From Phytoseiulus persimilis (taxonomy: Eukaryota; Arthropoda; Arachnida; Mesostigmata; Phytoseiidae): 64,000 nt of DNA. The position numbers were made by a program, and so were the translations under genes. How positions within the stretch are numbered: position 1 is the first letter of the stretch; every line of letters starts with the position of its first letter. The DNA lies in NCBI GenBank assembly GCA_037576195.1, contig CM075101.1, forward strand, positions 7,936,001 through 8,000,000, given 5' to 3'. Under the pieces are notes generated by a model. It saw nothing but the letters and a program-made list of their open reading frames with translations, did not search any database and was not told the DNA's origin. Shown here one piece after another: positions 36,372 through 49,613 of the stretch.

Positions 36372-39300
36372 CTCCTATTATGGAATCAAGGATGCTCCGA
36401 TCGTTATTTCCTGAAAATTGGCTCAAACTTCAGAACCTGGTCGAGTCTGGATCAGTTATCTGAGTGCAATCGGCTGCGATAGCTTGAAGCATCGTTGCCG
36501 TCTCAGGGAAGGTGAACTGATGTAGAACTGTGCTGAGAAACAAAATGTGGGAGGACCTTTCCTCGTAACTCGGCCTGTGCCCGGAAATTTCAGGACGACA
36601 TCGCTCAATGAAAGCCACGGGAGCCTCAGTTGCGAACCTTCTAGTCTCGCAAAAAAAACTGGCTATCAGTTGTCACGCTCGAGAAGTGTCCAGACAAAGC
36701 TCGTTGGTCAACGGAGCACTCTTGGCACGTTTGAGACGCATCCATGAAAACCAAACACTAAACACAGTATCCGTGAGGTCACCGACGAAGCGGGGTTCAG
36801 CTGACCGCCTCTATCGAGATCTTGTCGCGGTTCATCGAAAAAAAAAAGAAGCTAACAACTCCGCGCACTGCCAAGCAACAGTACAGACCTTTAGATCCAA
36901 GCCCGTCCCGGTGTGGTCTTCCTTCCAGGCAGTGGTCAGCTTTTGAGTGGCTTTTGAGTGAGGAGAGAGAACTTTGCTTTCCGAGCAGCCCATAGGGCTT
37001 TCTCCTGTTCCGGGTCCGAGCCACGGGCCGAGTCTGCACTTCCAATTAGAGCCTGCTTCGAGGAAGACCCGCGTACATGGTGTTGCCCGCACACTTGGCA
37101 CTCCCCTGAACTCGTGAAAATTTCGGATTCGGCAGCCGTGATATTTCCGGAGGGATCCGTTGAAACCTGCATAGCACGCAAGACAGGAGCTCAGTCATGC
37201 CTGATATCGGCCACCTTCAATTCATGCCGAGGAAAATATTTGTGAGAATCTTGCGACACGCGGAAATATTATTCCATCAGCGAGAGGAAAAAGGTCTAGG
37301 ATCCAGGGCCACTCCCCGAGACAGATTCGAAATCAGGTTCCCGTTGCGGTTTTCCATCGCTGAAGTGCTGAAACACACGACGTATCGATTGAAGCAAGTC
37401 TCTGAGAAGCTGCAGAAAAGCAGCTTCACTGTTTCTAGAGCTCATATCTGTCAGATCGCTTCTAAGCGGCCAGCTGGGCAGCCAGCAAACGTTCACTCTT
37501 AACAGAACGCTCGCGACTCGATTACCGACTAGAAGAGCTTCAGATCTAGAAGCTCGACCAGCGAATGGTGCTCGTTCCGTAACATAGCTCTGATATGACC
37601 GCCATGAGTCACGGCTCGCGTGCTGAAAACGTGTCTTTGTCACATTGTGGATGTGGTGTGGCCCTCTTCACGAGTCATCGAATGGAAAACCGTGGCCTCA
37701 CTCAGACCGGACGACCATTGTCGAAAGAAAACGATTCGATTTGTGGGCGTCGAAAAGAATGTGGGTCTCTGTGAGAAGCTCTCAGCCATGCCCTACCTCC
37801 ACTGCGAGTCGGAAGTTAAGCGAAAACCCACTTTTGGAAGCTTGTGAAAATGTTTCTCTGTTTTCCCGAGCACTTGCCTAAAGCTTTGCCTGGGCCCTGG
37901 GGAGCGAAGGTGCGAACTACCCACGATCGTTGATTGAACAAGTTCTGGACGTTTTGCGCTCATAGCTTCCAACTTGTCATCAGTCGTCAGCTCGCAATGT
38001 TATTGAACTTGGAAAAACAAAAGCGTCCTGCGAGCTGCATCCCAGTAAAAACGCTCGGCGAAAAAGCGACTAGCTGAGTAAACACTTGATAAATCCCGGT
38101 GAAATACTCCGACCTGAAAGGCCGCTTTGAAAGAAGGGCATCGGTGACAGAGCTCGGTTTTTGTGGAGGTGTCAGAAATATCTCCGTGTTGGTATGTCAG
38201 GTAGCCAGTTTCTCCTCTCATATCCACCACCACGCCAGCTGCTTCACTGATCGAATTTTCGAGGCTCCTGATAGAAATGAAGCCAATTTACTTTGAAGTG
38301 GGTTTCGGTCATTTTTCTAGGCGACCGGAACAGCTGAAGATCGGTCCATTCTTATGATGTTGATTATTCGCGATTTCGATAAGAAACCAGTCAAGCCGCC
38401 CTAGCTAAAACTCTGAGGAGTTCAGCCGCTTTCACAACTAGAGCTATGCTTCCTTGTGATCAATTCAAGCTCGATGGACTCTGTTCTCAGAGAGCACTAT
38501 GGACGATCTGAATGAGGCCCATATGGAAGAGGAGGCGATCCGCGGAAGCAATACCCGATTCCCGCTCTAAATGGCAGGTGTGAATCATTTTTGGAATAGT
38601 TAACGGAGACCCAACTCTCTTTGAAACGAGGACCTTGAGAACAACTGGCCTCTCATTAAATGCTGTGAGGCATACGGAGGCGTCTTTCGCGCGGGCAGTA
38701 TCATCTCTCAAGTCGTTCAAGACTCTATTTGAAATAGAGTCTTAAAAAAGGAGGCTTCCCGTTCTCGCGGCTCAATCGCTTACCGGGCCGCCTATCCGCC
38801 CGCTCACGCGGCGTTGAAGGCTGTTTTGGAAACTACGACTAGAGCGCATAAAAAATGTCACAGCAAGTGTTAATTTTAGAGCAACTGATCGCTGGGACGG
38901 CCGTCGCTGTGGTCGCGCCGTTTCGTTGAAGACCCCGCATAATGGTTCCACGCTAGCTGAGAAATGACCTGAGAGTTCGATCGCTCAACCCGGCAATTGC
39001 GTGGGACGGTTCGCGAAGAGCTTGATTCAGACGGAGAGACTTCCCGATCCGTTTCGGCTTCGCGACCTCGACTCAGAGACCACTTCAAGTTGGGGGCGGA
39101 GATGGATTTCTGCCACAGTACCCGAGCTGACTGGAGCCGTAACGTTCCGAGGAACGTTTCCCGGACCCTCCGATGTCGGCACCCGATAGCAGTACTCCCC
39201 ATGCGGGCCTCTCAGTTCTCCGAACTTGCTCACTGGACGAAGAGTAGGCTGCCGTGAGGTGCCTGTCGAGAAATCCAGCAAGAATGAGGGAGTTGATTTT

Positions 39301-39849
39301 CTGATGGCCTGACGCGCGTGATTGTCTCCGAACAATCGCTTTCACGAGGGGTGCCGCTCGAAACTGTAATCGAAGTGAGCATTGGCTCGTCGCCGCCGCG
39401 TTCCACTAAAGACCTCCTGGTCATGGGCTCGGAGCCTCCCCATCGAAAGCCTTCCCCTCCGTTCAGAGTCCAGGGGCTCGCTCTGAGAGGTAGTTGGAAG
39501 CACAGCCTTGAATTTCGAGGTCGTCCACATGTTTTTACGAGCCCCCTGCGCCCGCATAGCGCGATAAATTCCTGTTCTCCGAGGGAACTGTGCGCGGAAG
39601 AAACCCGTTCGTGTTTGGCTCCTGGTCTGTGCCTCGTCGAGTATCACGGTACCAGTCGCTCCGTTCTCCGGAACGTGACACTGTGTATGACAGCACGAAC
39701 TCACTGAACCAGGTGTTTCCCGATGAGCAAGTGGTGAGGAACGGGGATCGAGTGCGTGGTTCCCGGAAATTTCTGAGATACGCATGTCGCTATCATAATC
39801 CAGCGAATCTCGGCATCTGAACCTGGCGGATTGACGCTGACAAATAGCA
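36372..39849. other. Between the muscle LIM and JIP genes; no confident gene
   Basis: Contains the likely promoters of the two divergent flanking genes. The minus strand at 36936-37175 is open after an acceptor, with a short cysteine pair (GECQVCGQHHVRG), but cannot be tied to other exons. GC-rich overlapping ORFs on both strands at about 38.9-39.8 kb may reflect 5' UTR/promoter sequence of the JIP gene. Confidence 0.35.
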
Positions 39850-42692
39850 ATGGAGCGCGCACAACTCATCGAACTCTATCTACGTAACAGGGAAACTGTT
39901 TTGGTTTCAAACCAGGCCACAAATACCCAATGTTATCGGTGAGTATCGTGGTCGAAGGCTGATGTTAATCTGAGATGATGCTCCGAGTCTCGGGTACATC
40001 TCAGCTTACTTCTCATCACGCGTTTCCTCTGTCTCGACAACGCTCCCGAGACATCTCGGTTCTTTCTCCACCAATTTGCTTACCCCTGTTCTGCAAACGG
40101 CGATTTTTCGTTTCAAGTTTTTGTTCTGTTCCCTCGACTCCAGCAGTGGGACGCCATTCGTGCTTCGTTTAGTTTGCACCATCGAATAGATCCTTTTGGA
40201 AGCTTTGTGAGGTATGTGACAAACGCCCCTTATTTGGTATGCCCAAGCTTTCGCTTGATAGAGTGCTCAAAACCGCGCGCACATAGAGCTTCTCTTCTTC
40301 GTGAACGGCTCCGGGAAGAAGAATATCGAGGCGGACGCGTGGAATAGCCTCACATGTGTCGCCGAACGTCGCCCGTACCACTTTCATTGTTTTGCAGGCT
40401 CGTCCAGGTCGATACGCCCGTTTCTCCCCTCCAGGACGAACCTACAGAGACAAAGCATGAGCCCGATCAGCACGATGAAGTCGAGATTAAAAACTTACGG
40501 AACACATACTACCCGTTCCTGACGAAACCTTCCGAGTTCCTGGAGCACCATCCTATAGAGCAAGACACGCGCACCTTGCCTGATCTCAAAGTAGGCGAGA
40601 AGGTTCGGAGGAGACGAAAACTACCAGAGATACCGAAAAACAAAAAGCGTACGTATCTCCGTTTGTGGTGATCGAGTCGTGCAATATCGTACTTCGTGGC
40701 GCCGGTAGTGCAATATGGCCGCGACGGCGGCAGCAGTCTGGCGCCGTCTATCTGTTCGCACGAAATAACCCTTTCCTTGGATGTTCAGCTCTCGAAGGAC
40801 TCAGCCTGGCAGAGGAATTCCGGGCGATCGATGCCAACACACTCGTGACTCCGTTTTCCGAACAACTTTACCTAGAAATTGACACGTCCGGGAATGAGCC
40901 GCGTTCTACGTTCAAGTGAGCAGCGCCGAGTTCTCCCTCCAGAGCCCTTTTCCATCGGGGAGACTCGGAACTGGGGCCGTGTTCGATATTGCTAGCAACT
41001 CGATCCCTACAAACGTGGTGTTACTATATTACATCTTTGAACATTGTCACAGGTACTACAAGGATCAAGTGAGCGAACAAGTTGGAGTCGCCGGAGCGTT
41101 CCCAGACATGGACGACAAGGATAGCGTCGTTGAGGAGCCACCGCAAATCATAAAAGACCTAGAGGGCAGACATCAACTCGAGCTCCGAGCCGTCGAGCTC
41201 CAAGATTTCGGTCAACGGGACCGAGACAGCGGTCAAGGCGAGAGTTCCCCCTCGAGAAGTTCAACGATTTCATCGCCCAGCAGCGCTCTCAGCGGCTCGC
41301 TCGCCAGACTCAGAGTTTGCGATGCTACCCACAGAGGTAAAGCGAGCGGCCTTTGGTCATCAGAACGGATCCTACGTCTATTTATCTTTCCCGGAGGTCA
41401 CGTTTCACACGTCATGCTTCCAGGGATACATCGGTTCGTGCCTCGACATCCTGATGAAATCGCCGTGGACCTTGGGGATCCCGTTTACGTGATGAGGTGA
41501 TGGAACAGTAATCGTATGACGGCTGCGCTCACCGAGTGATCCCATCTCTGTCTTTGATCTGACCCCCGACCCCCTCATTTCCCTTCCACAGGGAGTGCTC
41601 AATTGAGGATAGTTGGTGCGAAGGAATAAATCTCACAACTGGTCGGAGGGGCCTCTTTCCCAACGCCTACGTGACCGACGTGGAATACAACGAGTTTGGC
41701 TCAGGTGAATTTCTCCGATACATTCTTTCCTGTCCTGGTAACTCTGTTCGATTCGTGCTGCGTCTCTCACGTTTTCCGAATTCTCCATCTACAGACCACG
41801 GCGTACGTCGAGAGAGGTTTTTGTTGCATTTTCTTGGGAGCGTCGAAGTTTCACAGCACAAAGGCAACGGTATCCTGTGTCAGGTGCGTGCGGAAGAGTA
41901 AGGAGTCTCATTTCGGAGCAATCCCTCTCGATCAGAGTTTCTCGTAGCTTGCAAGTTAGTTTCACGACTCTTCATTCGGTGACCCAAGACGATTCTGTTC
42001 AATAGGCCATTCGCAAAATCATACGAGAGGCGAACAGAGCAGCGCTGAAAACATCGTCAGACTCGAGACCACTGTCCAGTGCTGAGCCGGGGAGTCCGAC
42101 ATCCGCCGAATGGTGGTCGGGCTGCATCGAGAACGTTCCAGGACACTCGTGCGTACTGGAAGTGTCGGAGCAGGGTCTTCGAATCGTTGATCGACGTCCG
42201 AAGGTGGGTTCTTCCCACGCTCCAGGGGGAAAACTGGATCGTACTCCATTGAGTCATTCCGAATCGCCAGCAAATAAGATTCCTGACATCGTTCCCGATT
42301 TCGCGGCAGTTTGCAGACGACGCCGTTGCCTCGTCGGCGACGCCGAAGCAAGATTACTTCTTCAATCTCAAGAACGTGACTTTCTGCGGATACCACCCCA
42401 CCGATCATCGGTTAGTTCGGAAAGCGAGAGAGTTCGGTCTGCGGACGCTTCACAAACGCTCAGCAAGAGTTACCGAAGTCGCAGCGCTAACGAGTGTCAT
42501 CATTACAGCTACTTCGGGTTTATCTCGAAGCACCCCCTACTGAGTCGGTTTGCTTGCCACATATTCTTCGCCGAAGACGGTGCGCGAGACGTCGCTGCCT
42601 CAGTGGGTTCAGCTTTCGAGCGGTTCTATCACAAATTCATGGAAGTCACGTTCCCCACCGAAGATATTTACATCGACGATGCAGCCATCTAA
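39850..42692 (+). CDS. Aplip1: JNK-interacting protein (JIP1/JIP2, Aplip1-like) scaffold
   Basis: Scaffold that binds JNK-pathway kinases and kinesin light chain, acting in JNK signalling and axonal transport. Exons: 39850-39938, 40398-40648, 40789-40915, 41053-41336, 41424-41496, 41592-41704, 41795-41883, 42006-42203, 42310-42410, 42509-42692; all in phase, 502 residues, close to fly Aplip1 and shorter than vertebrate JIP1. The start lies in a good context with a GTGAGT donor. A basic/hydrophobic stretch (KVRRRRKLPEIP) could be a JNK-docking site. The SH3 domain runs from HRFVPRHPDEIAVDLGDPVY to RRGLFPNAYV. The PTB domain runs from FLLHFLGSVEVSQHKGN through NLKNVTFCGYHPTDHR and YFGFISKHPLLSRFACH. 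The C-terminus PTEDIYIDDAAI keeps the TEDIY core of the kinesin-light-chain-binding tail, with a longer end. Confidence 0.94.
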
Positions 42693-43828
42693 TGGAGCCG
42701 ATCCTCTGTTGGTCCCACCACCCCGTCAATCAGTTTCTATGGTTCACATTGAGGCCGCGCCGCTTCACATCGTGGGATCCCAACTGCTTGATCACCTGGG
42801 AGCGAGCAGGAGTTGCTGTCGAACGACTTTTTTCTCCCAAAGATAGAGTCCGCTGTGGGATTACAGAAATGAGGCACCCTGAGACAACGTCGGGAACCTC
42901 ATCCTAGAAAAGAAATTGGAATATCTGTCCTACATGGAGAACTTCCGGTACTCGCTGGGGTTTCGGACTATGTGTTGATCGTTGGGAGGAATGGAGAAAA
43001 CTTCCTCGAACGATCCGGTTTGTGCCAATATAGAAACAGAATTCATCCCGTCGTTGTACACTCGCAGTTGTACAACTCTCTGATTTTGGGAGAGCTCAAC
43101 TGCTGACTCCTTTGACGGTATTATTCGATCGTTATGAATCGGCGCTGGTTTTGAGGTTGTGTCGGGTAAGACTCGAAGCTCGATGGCTAGATCAAGCTAT
43201 AGCTCGGAGATACCACGATAGCCTTAACCAACCAATGGAGTCACTCGCCCAAGTGAGGAGGGACTCACACGCCTACTCATAGCCTTGATAGATTTTCTTC
43301 GCATTCTGATCGGAGGCGCCTTCTGGACATCGAACGGAGAATTCCTCAGGAACAATGTGTGCATGTTCCTTTTGTGAGCATCATATCATCCAAGGGAAAG
43401 GGCTCCCATCCGGAGTTTGGTTCCTCGCAAAGGGGGCGTTGCTGTCAACCGTTGAATCAAAAACCCTGAGAAAGACATGACGCTTTCGCTTGAGTCGCGT
43501 GTTTCTAGTCATTTTGATTCTCTCCCTCTCTGCTGTTTTCCAGAAGAATCGGATCATAAGAATCAACACAATACTTGCAAAGTCAATAGATTATGTTCTT
43601 CATCTGGGGGGAAGTTCTCGCCGGGAGTGAGAAGTTTGCTTCCACCAGGACTGGAGCAGCGGGTCGCATAATTTTTGGGCTCGATTTCGAATTCATATTA
43701 TCGATGCTTCCGAATTGAAGGAGAGCAACGGGACGTTGTGTGAATAACTTCGAATTGCTAGATTTTAAGGGAAATGAGAATGAGTGCGGACACCCACCAT
43801 TCGGATCAATGAAGAATCCACGTTTTGA

Positions 43829-43834
43829 ATAAAG
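43829..43834 (+). promoter_or_regulatory. Poly(A) signal, probably of the JIP gene
   Basis: AATAAA 1.1 kb after the JIP stop codon, the first on this strand downstream of it that I found. Confidence 0.45.
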
Positions 43835-44251
43835 TTCTGAAACTTTTCATTTAACGACTGCGGTTCCCTTTTACTGACGTGTCGAGACATTCCTCTTACT
43901 CGAATGGATATGGTCTCAACGGCTCCATACCGAGAAAACCGATCAACTGAGAGAATTCGGGACCTTCAAACGACTCAGGTCCTGCGGAAAGTTCAGCTCT
44001 GGTTTTCCAGCTCAGTGAATCGCTCTGCTGCTACAGCCGTTAGAAACATACACATTTCGAAGGCGCGCCAGCCGCGATCGACTCTGAAAGTTTTGGTAAG
44101 CCCGCGCGTAATCAGCTCCTCTCGGTACGGCAAGAGACGAGAAACCGTGGTAAGGGTCAACCCGCCATTCAGTGGCCAAGGTCATCCGTCTGACAGACGG
44201 ACGGACGGCCGGCTGTCTCGTGTTGGATTTTACCAACTTTTCCCTCCTCCT

Positions 44252-44282
44252 TGGCTGCTGCTGGCTGGCTGGCTGGCTGGCA
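44252..44282. repeat. GCTG/CTGG microsatellite
   Basis: Tandem GCTG units after a short GCT run, in the GC-rich stretch upstream of the RFX gene. Confidence 0.8.
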
Positions 44283-46777
44283 GTCAGTTGTTGAGCTGCC
44301 GTCGTTTTAACATCGTTGAAGCAGTCAAGTTCAGGGACGTCATCTGTGCAGGAGAGCCCGTCAGGAGCCAGTCGGCCCTCGTCTGTGAGAATCAGCTCAG
44401 ATCGAGGGGAAGTCAGTCGCGCAGACACAATCAGCGGCTGCGGAAGGCACAGTGAGTACCGGCTCCAGCAGCAGGAGTCTTTGAATAGCAGAGCAGTCGA
44501 GTAGGCGCCGATTCAGAGCTTGATCGCCTCGGAGAAACCAAATTCCTGCAGTGGTTGGTGAGTCGTCGCGCCGGCCGCTCGTTCGCCCGCTCGCTGGCTG
44601 GCCGGCCAGGTCGGTCACCAGTGATCGTTTCGGTCTGCAGAGCCTGCGGCAGCGGTTACGTTTATGCAAAACAGTCGGAGTCCACGATACGATGGAGTCC
44701 ATACCAGCTCGCAAGAGAGACGTCCCGCTACAAGAGAGGGAAATTTGGCGAGAAGCCGCCGCCGCCAGACAGAACCCCATTCTAGACGAAGGACCAGAAG
44801 CCATATCGTGATCATCACATCCACCGTAGACGGCGATAGCAGCTCGATAGATCTGCACTGGGGACCACAGCGCCATGGACGTTTGTTGACAATGCTCCCC
44901 GAGCATCAAGAGTAAGGTCTCCCCGTCTAGGGAAAAAGCTCTTATCGAAAATGATCGGCCGGTCAGGCAGTCGCTCGCTCGCTCGCCAAACATCTCCATG
45001 CCACCATCGCTGCCGAAGCTGCTGGACAAAGCTGAAGGTGCCGCGTCGGGAAAAAGTAGTTGTCAGTGGTTGCCAATCAGCAGCAGCAGCAGCGGCGGCG
45101 GCGGTTCTGGTTCGTCCGTCCACGTACTGATCACCGAGGACGGGACACCATATTCCATATCGGGGCTTCCTGGAAACATTAGCTGGAGCTTCGCCTTCTC
45201 TCGAAGTCGTTGCCTGGAAGCTCGGAAGGCCCCCCAGCCTCACCTCAAACTCAGATCAATATCTGCCAAAGTGCTCCCAAAGTCAACAGAACGAGGTCTC
45301 GAGATCCTCCAGCGTTAAGTCAGCACCCGATTTCCAGAGCTCCGGACCACTGACCCATCCGGTGACCTCTCAGGGTTTTCCTCCTCTGCATCTAGGTGAG
45401 TTGACGTAGATGACCAGGAAGTCATCATAGATTTCGATCGACGCCGCCGGCCGGGTGGACATCGCTCTCTCGGCTCTGCGCGTTCGTACCGGTTGCGATC
45501 GCGGAGCTTCCATGAAAGGAAGTTGATGGCTACCAGCTCCCTATGTTCCTCAAACGTCGTTCCGACGAGAGTGTTGCTTGTGGTAGTCGTGGCTGCAGCG
45601 GCGGCGGTGGCAGCGGCGGCCGACGTCAAGAGGAGGCGATCCTCGACTCGACTGGAGGAACATTTCAAATACCGGTGACAGAGACGACGGCACCGCGGAC
45701 GAGAAAATGCGACGCCGGGTACGCTGGCCGTCCAATTGATTCTGCTCTCCGTTCCCGGATGACGGAATGCGGTCCCAAGAGCGCGCTCATCTCTTCGGCT
45801 TTCCGATTCAGGTCGCGCTGTTCGCGCGGTCCAGCGAAACCAGAAGAAGCGCAGCGGGCCGAAGTGTGCAGAAGAGAGCGTCACGATTCCAGAATTTCCA
45901 GCGGCCTTCCGGACGTGGGAAGGACTTCGTTTCGAGTGGAAACGCCGAAAGGAGCTCGTTTCTCCGGAGGAGTCGAAGACGTCTCTGAAGCTCGGTTCCG
46001 ACTCCCAAAGGCCGAATTCTCCAACAGCCCCATCTTCGTTCTCGGGTCTTTTCCATCAGCATTCTCCTCGATTCCGGCCGGCGCGTGATTATCCAATGTT
46101 GTGAAACGGATCTCTCGCCGCCTAACGATAGTATTGATAGCACGACGGAGGGAGGTCGTCGCGAGGGTCGTAAACACTTTGAATCAATCGGGGGTTGGAA
46201 GCGATAGAGCGAAACGGAATCGAAGAGAGGCAGTTGTTCCTTTTCCAAGCATAAATAACCATCGCCTCTTGGCTAAGCTCTTCTAAACATAGAACAGACT
46301 CCACGTAACTAGATTGCGCGAATAAGTCGATAAAGTTCTTGATAGCGTTGCCGCCTTCTCCCTGCGATAGAGGCTAGCGACAAACGATTGCGCCCGAGCA
46401 TTTCTGTTCTGTCGGACTGATCCTGTTCGATTCGATGCGACTAAGACCAGCTCGGCTCAATCCAAACGATCCTAGCAGAGCGACTTGAGCAAGTAGAGCA
46501 GTTCGGTGTGAGCATCTGTCCGGTCGGCTCGGCGTTCGGAGGTCCTTAATCTTGAGCTCAACGGGACCATTCAAGGCTCCGGACTCCCCGCTTCCCTCGC
46601 GACTTTCCCCGTTGTTAGAGAGAACCTCCCGGACTCGTTTCCCGCCTTGTTCGATGTTCCCAGCCGAGATGAGCCCGACCGCGATCGGCTCAACGACTCC
46701 GAGTGACCGTTCATTGAGCGACCGTTCATCCACGAATTTGGGTTTCGTGGAACCTTTCAGGACTCGGACCCCAGATC

Positions 46778-48075
46778 ATGGACGCCTGTCAGTTGGACCA
46801 GAAACTCATATCGGAAGCCTCCCGGGAGCGAATCGAACGGATTCTTTTCGACGTCGGCCAACTCACCGACATCGAGAAACTCTATCTCTATCTGAGACTG
46901 CCGTCCGGAGCAAAGCCCTGTCAGTCTTCCAATAGCTTCTATCCTCTCCTGGGGAAAAAATCCCACTCCCAGGTAACCCGACCCTCGACAGTGACGGCAC
47001 CATTCACGTAACGGAGATTCCGAAATCGGAGCTTAGGGTACTTATGTGTGTCATGCCCTCCAGGTCGGACATACGTATGCGTGGATCCGTGGTCATCTCG
47101 AGGAAGACCGCGACGTGTCTCTGCCAAAACAGGAAGTCTACAACGAGTACAAGGTTCGTTCGAATCTGTCTAGCAGCTTCCTCGACTCCTTCTCCGAATC
47201 GTCTCGACGGGGCGAGGAAAAACAGCTTCTGGCGCTTTGACGAATTCCTGGGCTGAGTCGTGAGTGTCGAGTTTGAATTCGAGGCGCTCCTTTGCAGGCG
47301 TACTTCGAGGCACACGCTCTCGAAGCACTGTGCACTGCAGACTTCGGAAAAGTGATGAAGCACGTCTTTCCTGCCGTCAGGGCTCGCAGACTGGGGGAAC
47401 GAGGTTGGTGATCGTAACTTTGGAATAGATTCCGGCAGTCCCGAGTCTACTCCCCTCATTACTGGTCTTCGTCTAACAGGTAAAAGCCGCTACTGCTATT
47501 CTGGTCTGTCGAAGAAAATAAAGTCGGAACCCCCTTCACTCGAAGACATGGAGCAGGGCCGCTGCGACCCGAGCCCGACCTCGAAGAAAATCTCCCATCT
47601 CAGAATATTGCTGGACGAGTTCAGCCCGCAGTCCCCAGCTCCCGCAGACGCAATACTTGACTCCGGGGTCTCATCGGTGGCTACGTCACCTCGCGAGCGT
47701 CCCGCCAGTGGTCCTGGCGTTTTTGGGTACTATTCCTCGAGAGACAAGGTCAGCGGTGTTCTCGTGTTTCGCTCTCTGATCCCTCCGATTCGCGGTTGGG
47801 GAATCAGCGGACAAGAAAAGATACTTCTTTCCTCCATAAAAACTCTCTGAAGCAGATTGAGCGCGAGGACTGAATCGATATCTCGTTCACAGGCTCTCGT
47901 CGACAGCCATGACTTCAGCGCTCGTCTCAGAAGCCAGAGCGCTCCCATCGAACAACTCGGAGGTAATGTGATCGCGCCCGCCGCAGCGCTGGCCGATGAG
48001 TTCCTCGCTGGCGGCGGAATCGAATTTGATGACGTCTTCGGAAACATGGATTTACTGACAAACCCGCAAGAGTAG
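46778..48075 (+). CDS. RFX5/RFX7-type winged-helix transcription factor
   Basis: Sequence-specific nuclear DNA-binding protein. Exons: 46778-46972, 47064-47153, 47298-47403, 47480-47748, 47893-48075; all in phase, 280 residues. The N-terminal helix region (RIERILFDVGQLTDIEKLYL, then YLRLPSG) is the oligomerisation segment shared by RFX5 and RFX7. The RFX winged helix follows: HTYAWIRGHLEEDRDVSLPK, TADFGKVMKHVFPAVRARRL, and SRYCYSGLSKKI. DNA-contact residues in the last segment (the R-Y-C-Y core) are kept. The C-terminal half is short, with no dimerisation/B/C domains of canonical RFX1-4 proteins and none of the long tail of vertebrate RFX7. It ends in an acidic stretch (GGGIEFDDVFGNMDLL) that could serve as an activation motif. 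The upstream acceptor implies a 5' UTR intron. Confidence 0.9.
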
Positions 48076-48079
48076 AAAC

Positions 48080-49600
48080 TCAACGTGGAGGAAGGTCTCA
48101 TGGCAACGAAGGCCGGAGATCGAATCTTGGATGCGTTGTGTGTTCCGTCTCCGACGTCCACAAAGTGAATTCACGCGAATCTTCAAACTTTGCGAGTGCA
48201 TTGGGAGCTTCCTGTTTGTCGCGTTCAGAAATCAAAACTCCTGAGCAGGAGTACTTTCCTGCATGGAAATGGATCGATTGGAAGCTCTCAAGCGACTCGA
48301 CGCTATCTGTGTTCTACCGACAGGGCCTACGATTGCCTGAAACTAGTATTAGTTAGTCATCAAAAAATTGAGCGAAGTTGACCGATATCTTTTCGAACGA
48401 CTCACACCGCTGTGAGGGAAACAAGAAGAACAACAGAGACTATTCTATGAGCATGATTATTTTGAACGACTGCTGATGGTATTCCGATGATTTTCACCGA
48501 CAAAAACCGAGTGACGACATGCAAAACCCTAGTTCTAAACGAGTGACCGTATTCCAGTTTATCCACTTTCATGAAGTTGGGCATTAGGATGGTTGCTGGA
48601 GAGATATTGCGATTGTGATGGATCGAGCTGCGGGAATCGCTCCCGCATCGAAACGCGATCAGTGCTCCGACCGGGCTTGTGAAAATCAGGTTGCCGGTTC
48701 GAGAGACTCCGCAACTTATGTTGGGACGCGGTCCGGCCCGCGATGCCCGACAACGGTGCTCCGGCGTAGCTCAGCTATCGGCCGCGCAGCTCGGCTGAAC
48801 TTCGCGTCAAGTTCCCGGAGCCGTTGACCTTGTTGAAATTGTTTAAGTGTTGACCTGAACTCACAGCGTCGATCACTGTTTGTTGAAACTTACTCACGCA
48901 TCGAGGAGAGTGACTGTGACGAACCGGTGTCGGTGCGCGCCTTTTCAGTGATGAACCTCCTGTGGTATATATCTCCTTGAAGCCTTTTTGATTGTGATTT
49001 CGGATCGAGCGAAGCCACAAACAAACTTCGATATAGCTGATCACCCGGACGACCGGGTGAATGAATACATAGCCGAATATTTTAAGATTCTATAGATATC
49101 CGGAATGAAACTAGCACTGGAACTTCTCGACAAAGCCCAAATGCTGACAATGACTGAAACTTTTCGACAGGTGCTACCAAGCTTTCTTGTACTTCGACAG
49201 CGAAGCTAACGGAAATCGAGAACGCCCCCCAGGCAATCTGAACGTACTTCGCCCCGAGCCTCGGGTCGGCTGTGATCCGATGATTTTTTAGGCCGGAGTC
49301 CGAGCTCGGGTCCGCTGTACCTCCCCTCGAAGTACTGCGGCAATCCTTGTAAAGCACACAGTGATCAGAGGATTTTGAAATCATTGGAGCTGATCCTCTC
49401 TGAGCATTAGTCGGTCAAGAAGCCTTCATGTTCCCTGACGTTTCATGTTGGCTCAACCTGTTGGTAGCCGAGCTGGAACCATTGAAAGAGGGGAACTGGA
49501 TCGGGAAAACATTTTTCGAAGGGGTCGATATCGACAAACACACCTAGTTGTTGATTTTCAAATTGTATCCTACTATGATCCCTGGCCTGACAGGATAACT
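48080..49600. other. No recognisable gene
   Basis: RFX 3' flank. Short ORFs only; one patch (48610-48730) resembles repeated genomic sequence by its GC-rich, stop-free frames, but no tRNA cloverleaf or domain could be made from it. Confidence 0.35.
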
Positions 49601-49613
49601 GTGATTAATTCAG

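Larger units (their letters stand above)
42693..46777. other. JIP 3' region and RFX 5' region
   Basis: The first 1.1 kb is probably JIP 3' UTR, ending at the AATAAA near 43829. From about 43.9 kb the DNA turns GC-rich, with overlapping open frames on both strands, a GCTG microsatellite (44252-44282), CAG/GGC tracts near 45078-45105 and 45595-45625, and no conserved domain. This looks like promoter and 5' UTR sequence of the RFX gene. A plus-strand acceptor just before 46761 shows that the RFX start codon lies in a spliced exon, so a non-coding first exon is likely somewhere in this stretch. Confidence 0.45.

Noticed and set aside
36936..37175. Minus-strand exon with a CxxC-like pair (GECQVCGQ)
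   Set aside because: Only one cysteine pair, no zinc-finger spacing and no joining exons.
44815..46088. Long ORFs on both strands (up to 189 codons) between the JIP and RFX genes
   Set aside because: GC-rich DNA has few stops; the frames overlap on both strands, carry no domain and sit where promoter/5' UTR sequence is expected.
48610..48740. Possible tRNA (GGTTCGA-like box)
   Set aside because: No acceptor-stem pairing or A box at the right distance; the B-box match is partial.
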